Assembly (NCBI RefSeq): GCF_001421715.1
Contig: NZ_LMKP01000023.1
Coordinates: forward strand, 72,044 to 136,043
Direction of reading: 5' to 3'
From: Sphingomonas sp. Leaf22
Lineage (GTDB): Bacteria > Pseudomonadota > Alphaproteobacteria > Sphingomonadales > Sphingomonadaceae
Length of the DNA: 64,000 bases
This document shows positions 1 through 9,280 of this stretch, piece after piece. The position numbers and the translations under genes are program-made. Positions within the stretch are counted from its first letter, which is position 1. Each line of letters begins with the position of its first letter. The notes beneath the pieces were generated by a model. That model was not told the origin of the DNA, searched no databases, and was given only the letters and a program-made list of their open reading frames with translations.

Positions 1-8
1 CCCGTGAC

Positions 9-3000
9 ATGCCCTTTGCCGAACTGATCGCCGCGACGCATTTCTCGTTCCTGCGCGGGGCGTCGGTGCCGTCCGACATGGTGGCGCGGGCGAACGAGCT
101 GACAATGGCCGGGATCGGGATTGCCGATCGCAATACCGTTGCGGGGGTGGTGCAGGCGTATCTGGCGCTCAAAAAGGCGAATGCGGGGCTGGTCGAGCAG
201 GGATTGCCGCCGAACGATTTCGACCTCGTCGTCGGCGCGCGGCTGGTGTTCGCCGACGGTACGCCGGACATCGTCGCCTATCCCACCGACCGTGCGGCAT
301 GGGGGCGGCTGACGCGGTTGCTCAGCGGCGGCAATCTCAAGGCGAAGAAGGGCGACTGTCACCTCGAACTGGCCGACCTGTTGGAATGGCAGGAGGGATT
401 GCTGCTGATCGTCACCGCGCCCGATGGCGCGCTGCTGGCGCGGCTGCGCGATGCCTGTCCGGGGCGGGTCTGGCTGGCGGCCACGATGCCGCGCGGCGGG
501 CGCGACCGGCGGCGGCTTGCCGGCCGGATCGCGCTGGCAGCACAGATTGGCGTGCCGCTGCTGGCGACCAACGATGCGCTGTACGCAACGCATGAACAAC
601 GCCCGTTGCATGACGTGCTGACCTGTATTCGCGAAGGAACGACGATCGCCGCTGCCGGCAAGCGCTTGGCCGCCAATGCCGAACGCCACCTGAAATCCCC
701 CGAAGAGATGGTCCGGCTGTTCCGTGATTGTCCGGAGGCGGTCGCGGAAAGCATCACGCTGCTCAAGCGCATCACCTTTCGCCTGACCGACCTGAAATAT
801 GAATATCCGCACGAACCGGTGCCGGACGGTTGGGCGGCACAGGACTGGCTGGAGCATCTGGCGACGACCGCCGCGCACGAACGGTACGGTCCCGATCTGC
901 CCGATGGCGTGCGGCGGCGGCTGGACGAGGAATTCGCGCTGATCCGTCAGCAGCAATATGCCCATTATTTCCTGACCGTCCACGACCTCGTCCGGTTCGC
1001 GCGCAGCTGCGACCCGCCGATATTATGTCAGGGGCGCGGATCGGCGGCCAATTCGATCGTGTGCTTCCTGCTGGGCGTGACCTCGGTCGATCCGAGCGAG
1101 CACGATCTGCTCTTCTCGCGCTTCGTGTCCGAGGAGCGCGACGAACCGCCCGACATCGACGTCGATTTCGAACATGAACGGCGCGAGGAGGTGATCCAGT
1201 ATATCTACCGCCGCTATGGCCGCGAGCGGGCCGGCATCGCCGCGACCGTCATCCATTACCGGCCGAGAAGCGCGGTGGGGGAGGTCGGCAAGGTGCTGGG
1301 CCTGACCCGCGACGTGACGCAGCGGCTGGGCAGTACCGTATGGGGCAGTTTCGCCGGGCAGATGGAGGCACGGCGCTATACCAGTGCCGGGTTCGACATC
1401 GACAATCCCGACATCGCGCAACTGCGCTGGCTGGTCGACCAGATCCTCGAATTTCCCCGGCACCTGTCGCAGCATGTCGGCGGGTTCGTGCTGACGCAGG
1501 GCCGGCTCGACGAAATGGTGCCGATCCACAACGGCGCGATGAAGGGGCGGACCTTCATCGAATGGGACAAGGACGATATCGACGCGCTGGGGCTGATGAA
1601 GGTCGATGTGCTGGCGCTGGGCATGCTGACCTGCATCCGCAAGGCGTTCGACCTGCTGCGGCAGCATGGGCTCGGCGACCACGACCTGACCGTCGACCTG
1701 AAGGCCGATGACGAGGACGTTTATGCCATGCTGCACCGGGGCGACAGCGTGGGCGTGTTCCAGGTCGAGAGTCGCGCGCAGATGAACATGCTGCCGCGGT
1801 TGAAGCCGATCAGTCTCTACGACCTGTCGGTACAGGTCGCGATCGTGCGACCGGGGCCGATCGAGGGGGACATGGTCCATCCCTATCTGCGGCGGCGGTC
1901 GGGGGTGGAAGCGGTGACCTATCCGTCGCCCAAACCCCCGCACAATCCGAATGAGTTGAAAGACCTGCTCGGCAATACCTATGGCGTGCCGCTGTTCCAG
2001 GAACAGGTGATGAAGCTGGCGATCACCGCTGCCGAATTCACCCCGAACGAGGCGAATGCGCTGCGCCGCGCGATGGCGACCTTTCGCAATCCGGGCACGA
2101 TCGACCGGCTGCGCGACAAGCTGATCCAGGGCATGACCCGGCGCGGGTACGAACCCGATTTCGCCGAACGCTGTTTCCGCCAGATCGAGGGGTTCGGCAG
2201 CTATGGCTTTCCCGAAAGCCATGCGCTGTCGTTCGCGCGGCTGGTCTATGTGTCGTCGTGGATCAAATGCCATCACCCGGCGGTGTTCGCGTGTGCGCTG
2301 CTCAATTCGCAGCCGATGGGGTTCTATGCCCCGGCACAGATCGTCCGCGACGCGCGCGACCATGCGGTCGAGGTGCGCGGCATCGATGTGAATGTCAGCG
2401 ACTGGGACAACAAGCTGGAGGGAGCATCGCTCGCCCTCCGGCTGGGGTTTCGGCAGATGGACGGGTTTCGCGAACGCTGGGCCGAGGCGATCGCCGAGAC
2501 GCGGCCCTTTGCCAGCGTCGAGGAACTGGCGCGGCGGGCGCGGTTGCCGCAGCGCGCGCTGCGACTGCTGGCCGATGCCGATGCGTTCCGGTCGATCGGG
2601 TTCGACCGGCGCGAGGCATTGTGGGAGGTGCGGCGCACGCCCGATGCCGAACTGCCGCTGTTCGCGCACGCCCGCGCCGCCGAACTGGGCACGGAGCCCG
2701 ACATGACGCTGCCCGCGATGCCCGCGGTCGAGCATGTCGTGACCGATTACCAGACGCTCCGCCTGTCGCTGCAAGGGCATCCGATGCAGTTCCTGCGCGT
2801 GCCGTTGCAGCGGATGGGGGTAACCAGCTGCGCCGATATCATGGCGGCGAAGGCGGGGGCGAAGGTCACCGCCGCGGGCCTCGTTCTCGTTCGGCAACGA
2901 CCGGGCAAGGGCAATGCGATCTTCGTCACGCTGGAGGACGAGGGCGGCATCACCAATGTCGTGCTGTGGGCGCGGCTGTTCGAGGCGTATCGGCGCGAGG

Positions 3001-3227
3001 TGATGGGTGCGCGGCTGATGCTGGTCGAGGGTGAGGTGCAGCGTACCCGCGAAGGCATCGTCCACCTGATGGGTTCGCGGGTCCATGACCGCAGCGACCT
3101 GCTCGACATGCTGGGCGAGACACCGCCGCCGGTGCCGTCGTCGCGTGGCGACGAAGCGGTCCGCCCGGTCGCCTCGCGCCATCCGCGCGACGTGCGGCTG
3201 GTGCCCAAGTCGCGCGATTTTCACTGA
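9..3227 (+). CDS. dnaE2: Error-prone DNA polymerase DnaE2 (ImuC)
   Basis: This is a C-family DNA polymerase alpha subunit of the DnaE2/ImuC type, which performs mutagenic translesion synthesis during the SOS response together with ImuA and ImuB. The 1072-residue product has the usual family length. An N-terminal PHP domain (about residues 4-270) is followed by the polymerase core, with the catalytic acidic motif PPDIDVDF at D382 and D384, helix-hairpin-helix segments, and a C-terminal OB domain (about 940-1020, AGLVLVRQRPGKGNAIFVTL). The start at position 9 fits the conserved N terminus MPFAELIAATHFSFLRG. A TGA at 5-7 just before it may be the stop of an upstream imuB, so the gene is probably the last of an imuA-imuB-dnaE2 cassette; that is inference because the upstream sequence is absent. 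I see no LexA box inside the window for it. Confidence 0.95.
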   Translation: MPFAELIAATHFSFLRGASVPSDMVARANELTMAGIGIADRNTVAGVVQAYLALKKANAGLVEQGLPPNDFDLVVGARLVFADGTPDIVAYPTDRAAWGRLTRLLSGGNLKAKKGDCHLELADLLEWQEGLLLIVTAPDGALLARLRDACPGRVWLAATMPRGGRDRRRLAGRIALAAQIGVPLLATNDALYATHEQRPLHDVLTCIREGTTIAAAGKRLAANAERHLKSPEEMVRLFRDCPEAVAESITLLKRITFRLTDLKYEYPHEPVPDGWAAQDWLEHLATTAAHERYGPDLPDGVRRRLDEEFALIRQQQYAHYFLTVHDLVRFARSCDPPILCQGRGSAANSIVCFLLGVTSVDPSEHDLLFSRFVSEERDEPPDIDVDFEHERREEVIQYIYRRYGRERAGIAATVIHYRPRSAVGEVGKVLGLTRDVTQRLGSTVWGSFAGQMEARRYTSAGFDIDNPDIAQLRWLVDQILEFPRHLSQHVGGFVLTQGRLDEMVPIHNGAMKGRTFIEWDKDDIDALGLMKVDVLALGMLTCIRKAFDLLRQHGLGDHDLTVDLKADDEDVYAMLHRGDSVGVFQVESRAQMNMLPRLKPISLYDLSVQVAIVRPGPIEGDMVHPYLRRRSGVEAVTYPSPKPPHNPNELKDLLGNTYGVPLFQEQVMKLAITAAEFTPNEANALRRAMATFRNPGTIDRLRDKLIQGMTRRGYEPDFAERCFRQIEGFGSYGFPESHALSFARLVYVSSWIKCHHPAVFACALLNSQPMGFYAPAQIVRDARDHAVEVRGIDVNVSDWDNKLEGASLALRLGFRQMDGFRERWAEAIAETRPFASVEELARRARLPQRALRLLADADAFRSIGFDRREALWEVRRTPDAELPLFAHARAAELGTEPDMTLPAMPAVEHVVTDYQTLRLSLQGHPMQFLRVPLQRMGVTSCADIMAAKAGAKVTAAGLVLVRQRPGKGNAIFVTLEDEGGITNVVLWARLFEAYRREVMGARLMLVEGEVQRTREGIVHLMGSRVHDRSDLLDMLGETPPPVPSSRGDEAVRPVASRHPRDVRLVPKSRDFH

Positions 3228-3315
3228 CAGCGGGTGGGGCAGTGGGCCGGTGCCGTTCCGATCCGGCTTTGCCGGACCGGCCTCTACGCGTAGGACGCCA
3301 GGCGGGAGGGTCGGC

Positions 3316-6300
3316 ATGAACGGATTGCTGCTGTTCGCGGTCGCGATCGGATATGCCGCATCGCTGTTCGCGGTGGCATGGGCCGCGCGCCGGCGCGGAT
3401 GGACGCCGCGCGACCGGCGGTTGGTCTATACGCTGGGGCTGGCGGTCTATTGCAGCAGCTGGACGTTCAATGGCGCGGTCGGCAGCGCCGTCGCCGATGG
3501 CTGGGCGTATCTGCCGATCTATCTGGGGCCGATCCTGATCTTTGTGGTGGGCGGGCGGTTGCTGGTGCGGATGGTCGGCGCGGTGCAGGCCGATGGCGCG
3601 ACGTCGATCGCCGACTTCATCGGATCGCGCTTCTCGCGCAGCCGGGGGGTGGCGGCGCTGGTCACGCTGATCGCGCTGACCGGCACCATTCCCTATGTCG
3701 CGCTGCAATTGCGGTCGGTCGCGACCAGCTATGCCGCGCTGGCGGGAATGGCGGACGTCACGCGGCCGGTCGTCGTCACCGCACTCGTGCTGGCGGGCTT
3801 CGCCATCGCGTTCGGACCACGCGGCGATGCCGAGCCGCGCGCCGAATCGGGGCTGCTGGCGGCGGTCGCGATCGAATCGGTGGTCAAGCTGGCGGCGTTC
3901 GCCGGGGTGGCATTGTTCGCGGTGCTGCTGGTCGCGAAGGCGGCACCCGAGGTGCGGAGCGCGGGACTGGCACGGCTGTCGGCGGGGTTCGCACGCGCGC
4001 CCGACGTCGCCGATTTCGTCGTCGCGACGCTGCTGGCCGCGGCGGCGATGCTGTGTCTGCCGCGCCAGTTCCAGGTGACGGTGGTCGCCGCGACCGAACC
4101 GGTCGATCCTTGGCGGGCGCGCTGGCCGTTCGCCGCCTATTTGATGCTGACCGCGTTGCTGGTGCTGCCGATCACGCTGGCGGCGCTGGTGCAGGGCGGG
4201 ATGGCGCGCCCCGATCTGCTGGTCATCGCGATGCCGCTGGCGGCGGAGGTGCCGGCGGTGGCGCTGCTCGGTTTTCTGGGCGGGTTTTCGGCGGCGACGG
4301 CGATGGTCGTGGTCGAGACGGTGGCGCTGGCAACGATGGTGTCGAACGACCTGATCGCGCCGCTGCTGCTGCGCAGCCCGCGCCTTGCCGCCGCCGAGCA
4401 TCTCGGGCGGAACTTGGCATGGGTGCGGCGGGGGGTGATCGCCGGGATCATCGGCGTGGCGACCGCCTGTGCGCTGCTGATCCCGCTGACCCGCGGGCTG
4501 GCCGCGATCGGGCTGGTCGCGTTCGCGGCGATGGCGCAGTTCGCGCCGGCGCTGCTGCTGGCGATCGCGCGCGGCGGTCGCGATCCGCTGGCGGCGAAGG
4601 CGGGGCTGACGACCGGGCTGATCGGTTGGACGGTCCTGCTGTTCTTCCCGACGCTGACCGGCGCGCCGTTGCCGGTGTCGGGGGTGCCGGGACTGGGGCC
4701 GCTGTCGGCGGCGGCGGTGGCGACGCTGGCGGCGAACGTGATCGTCCATGCCATCGTCGCGTTGTCGCGGGCACCGCGCCTGCCCTTCGCCCGTGACGAG
4801 CGGGTGCCGCCGGTACGCGATCTGGGTGAACTGACCCGGCTGGTCGCGCGCTTCGTGGGCGAGGAGCGGGCGGTGGCCGAACTGGGCGAGGGCAGCCATG
4901 TCGACGCCCGCGCCGCGCGCCGTGCCGAACGGCTGGTGGCGCAGGTGGTCGGGGTGTCGTCGTCGCGGCGGCTGATCGCATCGGCGCTGTCGGGCGCGGC
5001 GTTGCGGGCCGAAGACGTCGCGCGGATGCTGGATGAAAGCGGGCAGAGCCTGCAATTCTCCAAGCGGCTGCTGGCGGCGACGCTGGAACATATCGATCCG
5101 GGCGTCAGCGTGGTCGATGCCGAACTGAACCTCGTCGCGTGGAATCAGCGCTATCTCGACCTGTTCGGTTTTCCGCCGGGCATGATCCGGATCGGTGCGC
5201 CGATCGCCGATGCGATCGCGTTCAATGCCGTGCGCGGCGACTGTGGCCCCGGCGAGGTCGACGACCATGTCGCCCGGCGGCTGGCGCATATGCGGCGCGG
5301 CACGCGGCACAGTTTCGAACGGGTGCGCGACGACGGCCGGGTGCTCAAGACCATCGGCGGGCCGATGCCGGGCGGCGGCTATGTCATGTGCTTTTCGGAC
5401 ATCACCGCCGAGGCGCAGGCACTGCGCGCGGTGGAGACGGCGCGGGCCGAGCTGGAAGCGCGGGTCGCGGAGCGGACACGGGCGCTGACCCATGCCAACG
5501 CGGCGCTGGCGCGGGCGACCGCCGACAAGACGCGGTTCCTCGCCGCCGCCAGCCACGACCTGTTGCAGCCGCTCCATGCCGCGCGGCTGTTCACCGCGGC
5601 GCTGGCGCGCGGCGCGGACGATCGGGCGAGGCCGCTGGTCGAGCGGATCGACCAGTCGATCGCGGCGGCGGACCAGTTGCTGCGCGCGCTGCTCGACATA
5701 TCGAAGCTGGATGCCGGCGGGATCGTGCCGGTGCCGACGCGGTTTGCGGTGCACGGGTTGCTGGGCGAGCTGGTCGACGGCTTTGTCGATCAGGCCGGGG
5801 CCAAGGGGCTGACGCTGCGGCTGGGGCCGGGCGATGCGGTGGTCGAGACCGACCCGGTGCTGCTGCGTTCGATCGTACAGAATCTGCTGGGCAATGCGGT
5901 GCGCTATACGGCGCGGGGCGGCGTGGTGATCGGGGTGCGGCGGCGTGGTGACATGGTGCGGATCGAGGTCGTCGATAGCGGACCGGGGATCGCGCAGAGC
6001 GACCGGGCGCGCGTGTTCCGCGAGTTCGAGCGGCTGGCCAATGCCGAGGATGCCGGGCTGGGGCTGGGCCTTGCCATCGTCGCGCGGACCGCGGCGTTGC
6101 TGGGGGCGGCGGTGACGCTCGACAGCCGGATGGGGCGGGGGAGCCGCTTTGCGGTGACGCTGCCGATGGCGGCGGGTGCGGTGGCAACCGCGCCGGTGCG
6201 GGCGGTGGCGCAGGCGGTGCGGCCGATCGAATGCCTGATCGTCGACGACGATGCCGGGGTGCGGCGGGGGATGGCGGCGCTGGCCACCAGCCGGGGGCAT

Positions 6301-6576
6301 GGCGTGCGGGTGGCGGTTACGGTCGAGGAGGCGCTGGCGCAAGCGGAGGGTGTGGCGGTGGCGTTCGTCGACCATGATCTGGGCGGGGCGGTCGACGGGC
6401 TGGCGCTGATCGCGATGTTGCGGGCGGAGGTGCCGGGATTGCGGGCGGCGCTGGTGACGGCCGATGCCAGCCGGACGCTGGCCGAGCAGGCCTGGGCGGC
6501 GGGGGTGGCGGTGCTGCTGAAGCCGTTGTCAGGGGAGGCGTTCGACGCGTGGCTGGCCGCGCCGGGCAAGGCGTAG
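3316..6576 (+). CDS. crbS: SSF-domain hybrid sensor histidine kinase, CrbS/MxtR type
   Basis: This is a membrane sensor kinase of the CrbS family, in which a sodium/solute-symporter-like (SSF) domain is fused to a kinase. In gamma-proteobacteria CrbS with CrbR switches on acetyl-CoA synthetase. The 1086-residue product has an SSF region of many membrane helices (about 1-490, with AVYCSSWTFNGAVGSAVADGW), a cytoplasmic linker where CrbS proteins carry the STAC domain (about 500-570), a PAS domain (about 588-700), a coiled coil, a HisKA box ASHDLLQPLHA with H747, an ATPase domain (GLGLGLAIV), and a receiver domain with D1019 and the KPL lysine. The ATG at 3316 follows GGAGGG at 3305-3310. The reading frame is open further upstream, but that part lacks homology and a ribosome site. 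Its likely partner regulator and target (crbR, acs) lie 3.3 kb downstream on the opposite strand. Confidence 0.88.
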   Translation: MNGLLLFAVAIGYAASLFAVAWAARRRGWTPRDRRLVYTLGLAVYCSSWTFNGAVGSAVADGWAYLPIYLGPILIFVVGGRLLVRMVGAVQADGATSIADFIGSRFSRSRGVAALVTLIALTGTIPYVALQLRSVATSYAALAGMADVTRPVVVTALVLAGFAIAFGPRGDAEPRAESGLLAAVAIESVVKLAAFAGVALFAVLLVAKAAPEVRSAGLARLSAGFARAPDVADFVVATLLAAAAMLCLPRQFQVTVVAATEPVDPWRARWPFAAYLMLTALLVLPITLAALVQGGMARPDLLVIAMPLAAEVPAVALLGFLGGFSAATAMVVVETVALATMVSNDLIAPLLLRSPRLAAAEHLGRNLAWVRRGVIAGIIGVATACALLIPLTRGLAAIGLVAFAAMAQFAPALLLAIARGGRDPLAAKAGLTTGLIGWTVLLFFPTLTGAPLPVSGVPGLGPLSAAAVATLAANVIVHAIVALSRAPRLPFARDERVPPVRDLGELTRLVARFVGEERAVAELGEGSHVDARAARRAERLVAQVVGVSSSRRLIASALSGAALRAEDVARMLDESGQSLQFSKRLLAATLEHIDPGVSVVDAELNLVAWNQRYLDLFGFPPGMIRIGAPIADAIAFNAVRGDCGPGEVDDHVARRLAHMRRGTRHSFERVRDDGRVLKTIGGPMPGGGYVMCFSDITAEAQALRAVETARAELEARVAERTRALTHANAALARATADKTRFLAAASHDLLQPLHAARLFTAALARGADDRARPLVERIDQSIAAADQLLRALLDISKLDAGGIVPVPTRFAVHGLLGELVDGFVDQAGAKGLTLRLGPGDAVVETDPVLLRSIVQNLLGNAVRYTARGGVVIGVRRRGDMVRIEVVDSGPGIAQSDRARVFREFERLANAEDAGLGLGLAIVARTAALLGAAVTLDSRMGRGSRFAVTLPMAAGAVATAPVRAVAQAVRPIECLIVDDDAGVRRGMAALATSRGHGVRVAVTVEEALAQAEGVAVAFVDHDLGGAVDGLALIAMLRAEVPGLRAALVTADASRTLAEQAWAAGVAVLLKPLSGEAFDAWLAAPGKA

Positions 6577-6905
6577 CGAAGCTAGGCCGAGCCGAACTAG
6601 GCGCGGCCGGCCGGCGGCGCGAAAAGCGCCGTCCGACGACGCGGGCTTTGCCTGCGGCGGGGCCTGAAACCCCACGGAAAACCGCCAAAGGTCACGAACG
6701 TCACACTCGCCACGCTTTGCACCGTGTCGCGCTTTGGTGGCGTGGCGCGCGATGGGTTGCAGCGGAGAGAAAGAGCCGGATGTGAGGGTGGCAGAGGATG
6801 CGGCTGTAGGAAAGGGACGGGAGGATGGGTGACGGTCGCCATCTGCGCAGCGGTGCATGGCGACGTAAATCGGTACTCTTGCGGTTCCCGTCGTTCCCGT
6901 TTCGC

Positions 6906-6929
6906 CATGGTGGCATGGTGGCATGGTGG
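6906..6929 (+). repeat. Three tandem copies of an 8-bp unit CATGGTGG
   Basis: Positions 6906-6913, 6914-6921 and 6922-6929 each read CATGGTGG with no gap. Paired TTCCCGT motifs lie just before it (about 6887-6903). I see no coding or operator role; a short slippage-prone repeat or a direct-repeat binding site are both possible. Confidence 0.7.
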
Positions 6930-7022
6930 TTTCGGGAATTTTGAATCGGGAACAGATTTCGGGAAAACGACACTCGCAGGCGTCTGTCGACGCGATTGGT
7001 GCGGCCGGATTCTCGCCGCAGC

Positions 7023-7047
7023 TTCCCAATCGGGAACAGCGAACCGG
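7023..7047 (+). repeat. 25-bp direct repeat, left copy (TTCCC-GGGAA palindrome core)
   Basis: It begins with the inverted motif TTCCCAATCGGGAAC and runs on to GCGAACCGG. The same 25 bp recurs at 7706-7730 with a single difference (A7038 versus G7721), so the two copies bracket the ACT-domain gene. A shorter partial copy, AATCGGGAACAG, is at 6944-6955. Confidence 0.8.
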
Positions 7048-7122
7048 GGTGGCGGCCGATCATCGGTGTAGATATATGAGCGCCGTGACCTATCGCCGCG
7101 CCAACGATCATCAAATAAGCCG

Positions 7123-7146
7123 CCCAGCCTGATCCGTCAGGCTGGG
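7123..7146. promoter_or_regulatory. Perfect hairpin upstream of the ACT-domain gene
   Basis: CCCAGCCTGA (7123-7132) pairs perfectly with TCAGGCTGGG (7137-7146) around a TCCG loop. It ends 35 bp before the start of the ACT-domain gene. There is no T-run, so it is a poor intrinsic terminator; it could be a leader hairpin or a palindromic operator. Confidence 0.55.
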
Positions 7147-7181
7147 TCAGTCTCGGCTAATTCAAATGTTCAGGGTGATAG

Positions 7182-7607
7182 ATGACACACGATCTTGTGC
7201 GCGAGCGGCAAGCTATGCTCGCAGGTATGAAACCGGCGCTTAAAAACGGCAGATATTTCTTCTGTACGACCAATGACAAGGCAGTTCTGACCGCTCTGTC
7301 AGACCGGAGCCTAGCTACCTTCCGGGAGGAGGAAGGCACTGCGTTGGTACTCGCCGAAGACGATGCGACATTGCATAGTTTCGACCTATCTATGCCAATG
7401 TCGTGGATCGTATTGGAGGTGTTCTCGGCGCTTGATGGTGTGGGCCTAACTGCTGGCGTTGCGACCGCCCTCGCGGATGAAGGCATCCCCTGCAACATGG
7501 TTGCGGCCTATTATCACGACAACGTGTTCGTCCCGGAACCGATGGCGGCAAGGGCTGTCGAAATTCTTCGCGAGGTTCAGCGCCGCGCCAGTTTCCCCGA
7601 ACAATAA
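7182..7607 (+). CDS. ACT-domain protein (ACT_3 / COG3602-like)
   Basis: This 141-residue protein resembles the small cytosolic family made of tandem ACT-like folds. ACT domains usually bind amino acids or similar ligands; the substrate of this family is not established. Visible family features are GRYFFCTTND near residue 23, the central SMPMSWIVLEVFSALDGVGLTAGVATALADEGIPCNMVAAYYHDNVFVP stretch (read here in pieces: MSWIVLEVFS, GLTAGVATAL, IPCNMVAAYYHDN) and a C-terminal helix. The ATG follows AGGGTGATAG. The gene stands alone between two 25-bp repeats and in lower-GC DNA than its neighbours, which suggests it arrived with the adjoining soxR/MFS block. A strong hairpin precedes it. Confidence 0.75.
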   Translation: MTHDLVRERQAMLAGMKPALKNGRYFFCTTNDKAVLTALSDRSLATFREEEGTALVLAEDDATLHSFDLSMPMSWIVLEVFSALDGVGLTAGVATALADEGIPCNMVAAYYHDNVFVPEPMAARAVEILREVQRRASFPEQ

Positions 7608-7614
7608 CTGGTAA

Positions 7615-7659
7615 GCCCGCCCGTGCCTCGTTGGCGCGGGTGGGCCATAGTTGCAGCTT
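7615..7659 (+). terminator. Probable intrinsic terminator after the ACT-domain gene
   Basis: GCCCGCCCGTGCC (7615-7627) and GGCGCGGGTGGGC (7633-7645) form a 13-bp stem with G-T pairs and a TCGTT loop; a run of six T follows at 7654-7659. The spacing from stem to T-run is longer than ideal. It lies between the convergent ACT and MFS genes. Confidence 0.5.
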
Positions 7660-7705
7660 TTTTCGAAATTCGTCCCAATGGAAAGCTCCGCCTGTCTTGC
7701 TGCCG

Positions 7706-7730
7706 TTCCCAATCGGGAACGGCGAACCGG
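7706..7730 (+). repeat. 25-bp direct repeat, right copy
   Basis: It matches 7023-7047 at 24 of 25 positions and has the same TTCCCAATCGGGAAC palindrome core. It lies between the 3' ends of the ACT gene and the broken MFS gene. Confidence 0.8.
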
Positions 7731-7805
7731 GATTGTGCAAGACCGCCTACGTGTTGGAGAGGTAAAGAAGAGGAGAGGAACCCGCACCTGCCGAGCGTGG
7801 GTCGG

Positions 7806-9248
7806 TCACGGACACTTGAAAACCCGCTCGGGACGATAAAGGGCTGTGCGACAAGCGAAGAAAAGTGCGCCGATGGCAAGTGGGATACTGCTTCCGAGCG
7901 CCCCGCTGATGACGACCACCACATGCGTGTCGGTCATGCCGTTGCCAGAACCAGCGATGTTGGCGGCGATCCCGGCTATCGCGGCACCAAATGCTCCACC
8001 GGCGTTGCGCGCTGCGCTGATCGCAGACGATCCGCGTCGACGATCGGCATCGTCAAACGCGCCGATTATGCGTTGTCCAATGAAAGGGAAGCACAGCCCG
8101 CACCCTGCGCCGAGAGCGGCTCCACCCAATGCGATCGACGTCAGGCCGCCACGGTGCAGCGAAATCATATTAAGTATCGTGCCCGCGAGGATCATCGACG
8201 GACCGATTACGATCAACCAAGTTTGCTACCGTTCGCGGATGCCGGCAAACGCCAACGCGGCGACGGTCCACGTCAGTGCCTCGATCGCGACGATGTAGCC
8301 GGCTTCGAGGGAACTGAGGCCGAAGTGCTGCTGGAGTAGCATCGGCACATAGAGCGCGAACGCCGTGCCGGCAGCCATGGCGAAGAAATATACCAAGTAG
8401 GTCGATCCCAAAGGGAACACCGGGTCGACCGCCTGTCTAGGGATCACCCCTCCGGACTGCCGGCGGTCGATGCGGACAGTGGCAACGAGGAGCGCCGCTC
8501 CGACAACTGCCAGCGAAATCGCGCTGGGCCGTTCGATGATCGCGCTTGCAATAGAAAGTGCGCCGATACTCGCTGCAAGCAGCGCCAGGGACCGGCCCGG
8601 AAAACCGCCATGGTTGGGTCGCCCGCGCCGCCCATCGGATTCCGGTAGCAGGAGGTAGCTGACTATAGCGAATACGCCACCTTGCCCGGCAAACAGCCAG
8701 AACACGCCGCGCCACAATCCTGAATCGGCAAACAGCCCACCCAGCAGTGGCCCTGCTAATGAGGCGATAGCCCAGACGGTCGAGCAAAGACCTAGGACGC
8801 GCGGCAGGTGACGGCCGGGGAAGTATGTCGCAACGGATATATAGATCAAACCGCTTACCCATCCGGCAGCACAGCGTTGGACGGCGCGTCCGGCGACGAA
8901 CCACGCCATCCGGTCGCCCGCAGCGCTGATCCCGCATCCGGCCGCAAAACCAAGCCCCGCCAAGAGCATGGCGGTTCTCAACCCGACGCGATCAGCCAGC
9001 CAACTCGATGAGGCCGCGGCAACGACAAGCCCCGTCAGAAATATCGCCGATGCCGCGCCGAACCACGCAAAGCCACCGAGCGAGGCTCCAACGCTCGGCA
9101 AAATAGTGGCGACCACAAGCGAGTCCACCGCAACGACCCAGCAGCCCAATAACAGTAATGTCAGGATGGCTCGCCGACCTTCCGAGACGAGATCGAACCA
9201 TCCATCCGCATTTCGCGCGACGTGGGTTTTGGTGGTGTCGGGAAGCAC
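7806..9248 (-). pseudogene. SoxR-controlled MFS drug efflux pump, split by an in-frame amber codon
   Basis: The two halves form one DHA2-like major facilitator of about 480 residues: the N-terminal part has many membrane helices (CWVVAVDSLVVATILPSVG), and the C-terminal part from LIVIGPSMILAG continues the fold. They lie in the same frame and are separated only by TAG at 8228-8226, followed by CAA ACT TGG. One base change (CAG to TAG, Gln to stop) would explain it; there is no frameshift. I choose the GTG at 9248 because GGAG sits 5 nt before it and because the SoxR-type promoter occupies 9281-9311. Starts further upstream (TTG 9311, ATG 9299) would lie inside the promoter. Family knowledge: SoxR commonly induces such pumps against redox-cycling compounds. 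A sequencing error or readthrough cannot be excluded. Confidence 0.8.
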
Positions 9249-9280
9249 GGCATCTCCAGTTGTGCTGGTGTCTGCCGACG

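Larger units (their letters stand above)
6577..7181. other. 605-bp non-coding stretch with repeats and hairpins
   Basis: No convincing gene lies here; the short open frames have no recognisable start context or family. It contains a GC hairpin GGCGC-GAAAA-GCGCC (6616-6630) just after crbS, three tandem copies of CATGGTGG (6906-6929), several GGGAA/TTCCC motifs (6931-7036), and a perfect 10-bp stem hairpin (7123-7146). Base composition drops from the very GC-rich crbS toward the lower-GC block that follows, so the edge of a possible insertion lies in this interval. Confidence 0.6.

Noticed and set aside
2950..6375. Open frame of about 1,140 codons antisense to crbS
   Set aside because: Low-complexity Arg/His/Pro-rich translation with no family; the sense gene is clear.
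6724..7071. 115-codon open frame after crbS
   Set aside because: Gly/Arg/Cys-rich translation running through the tandem and palindromic repeats; no ribosome site or family resemblance.
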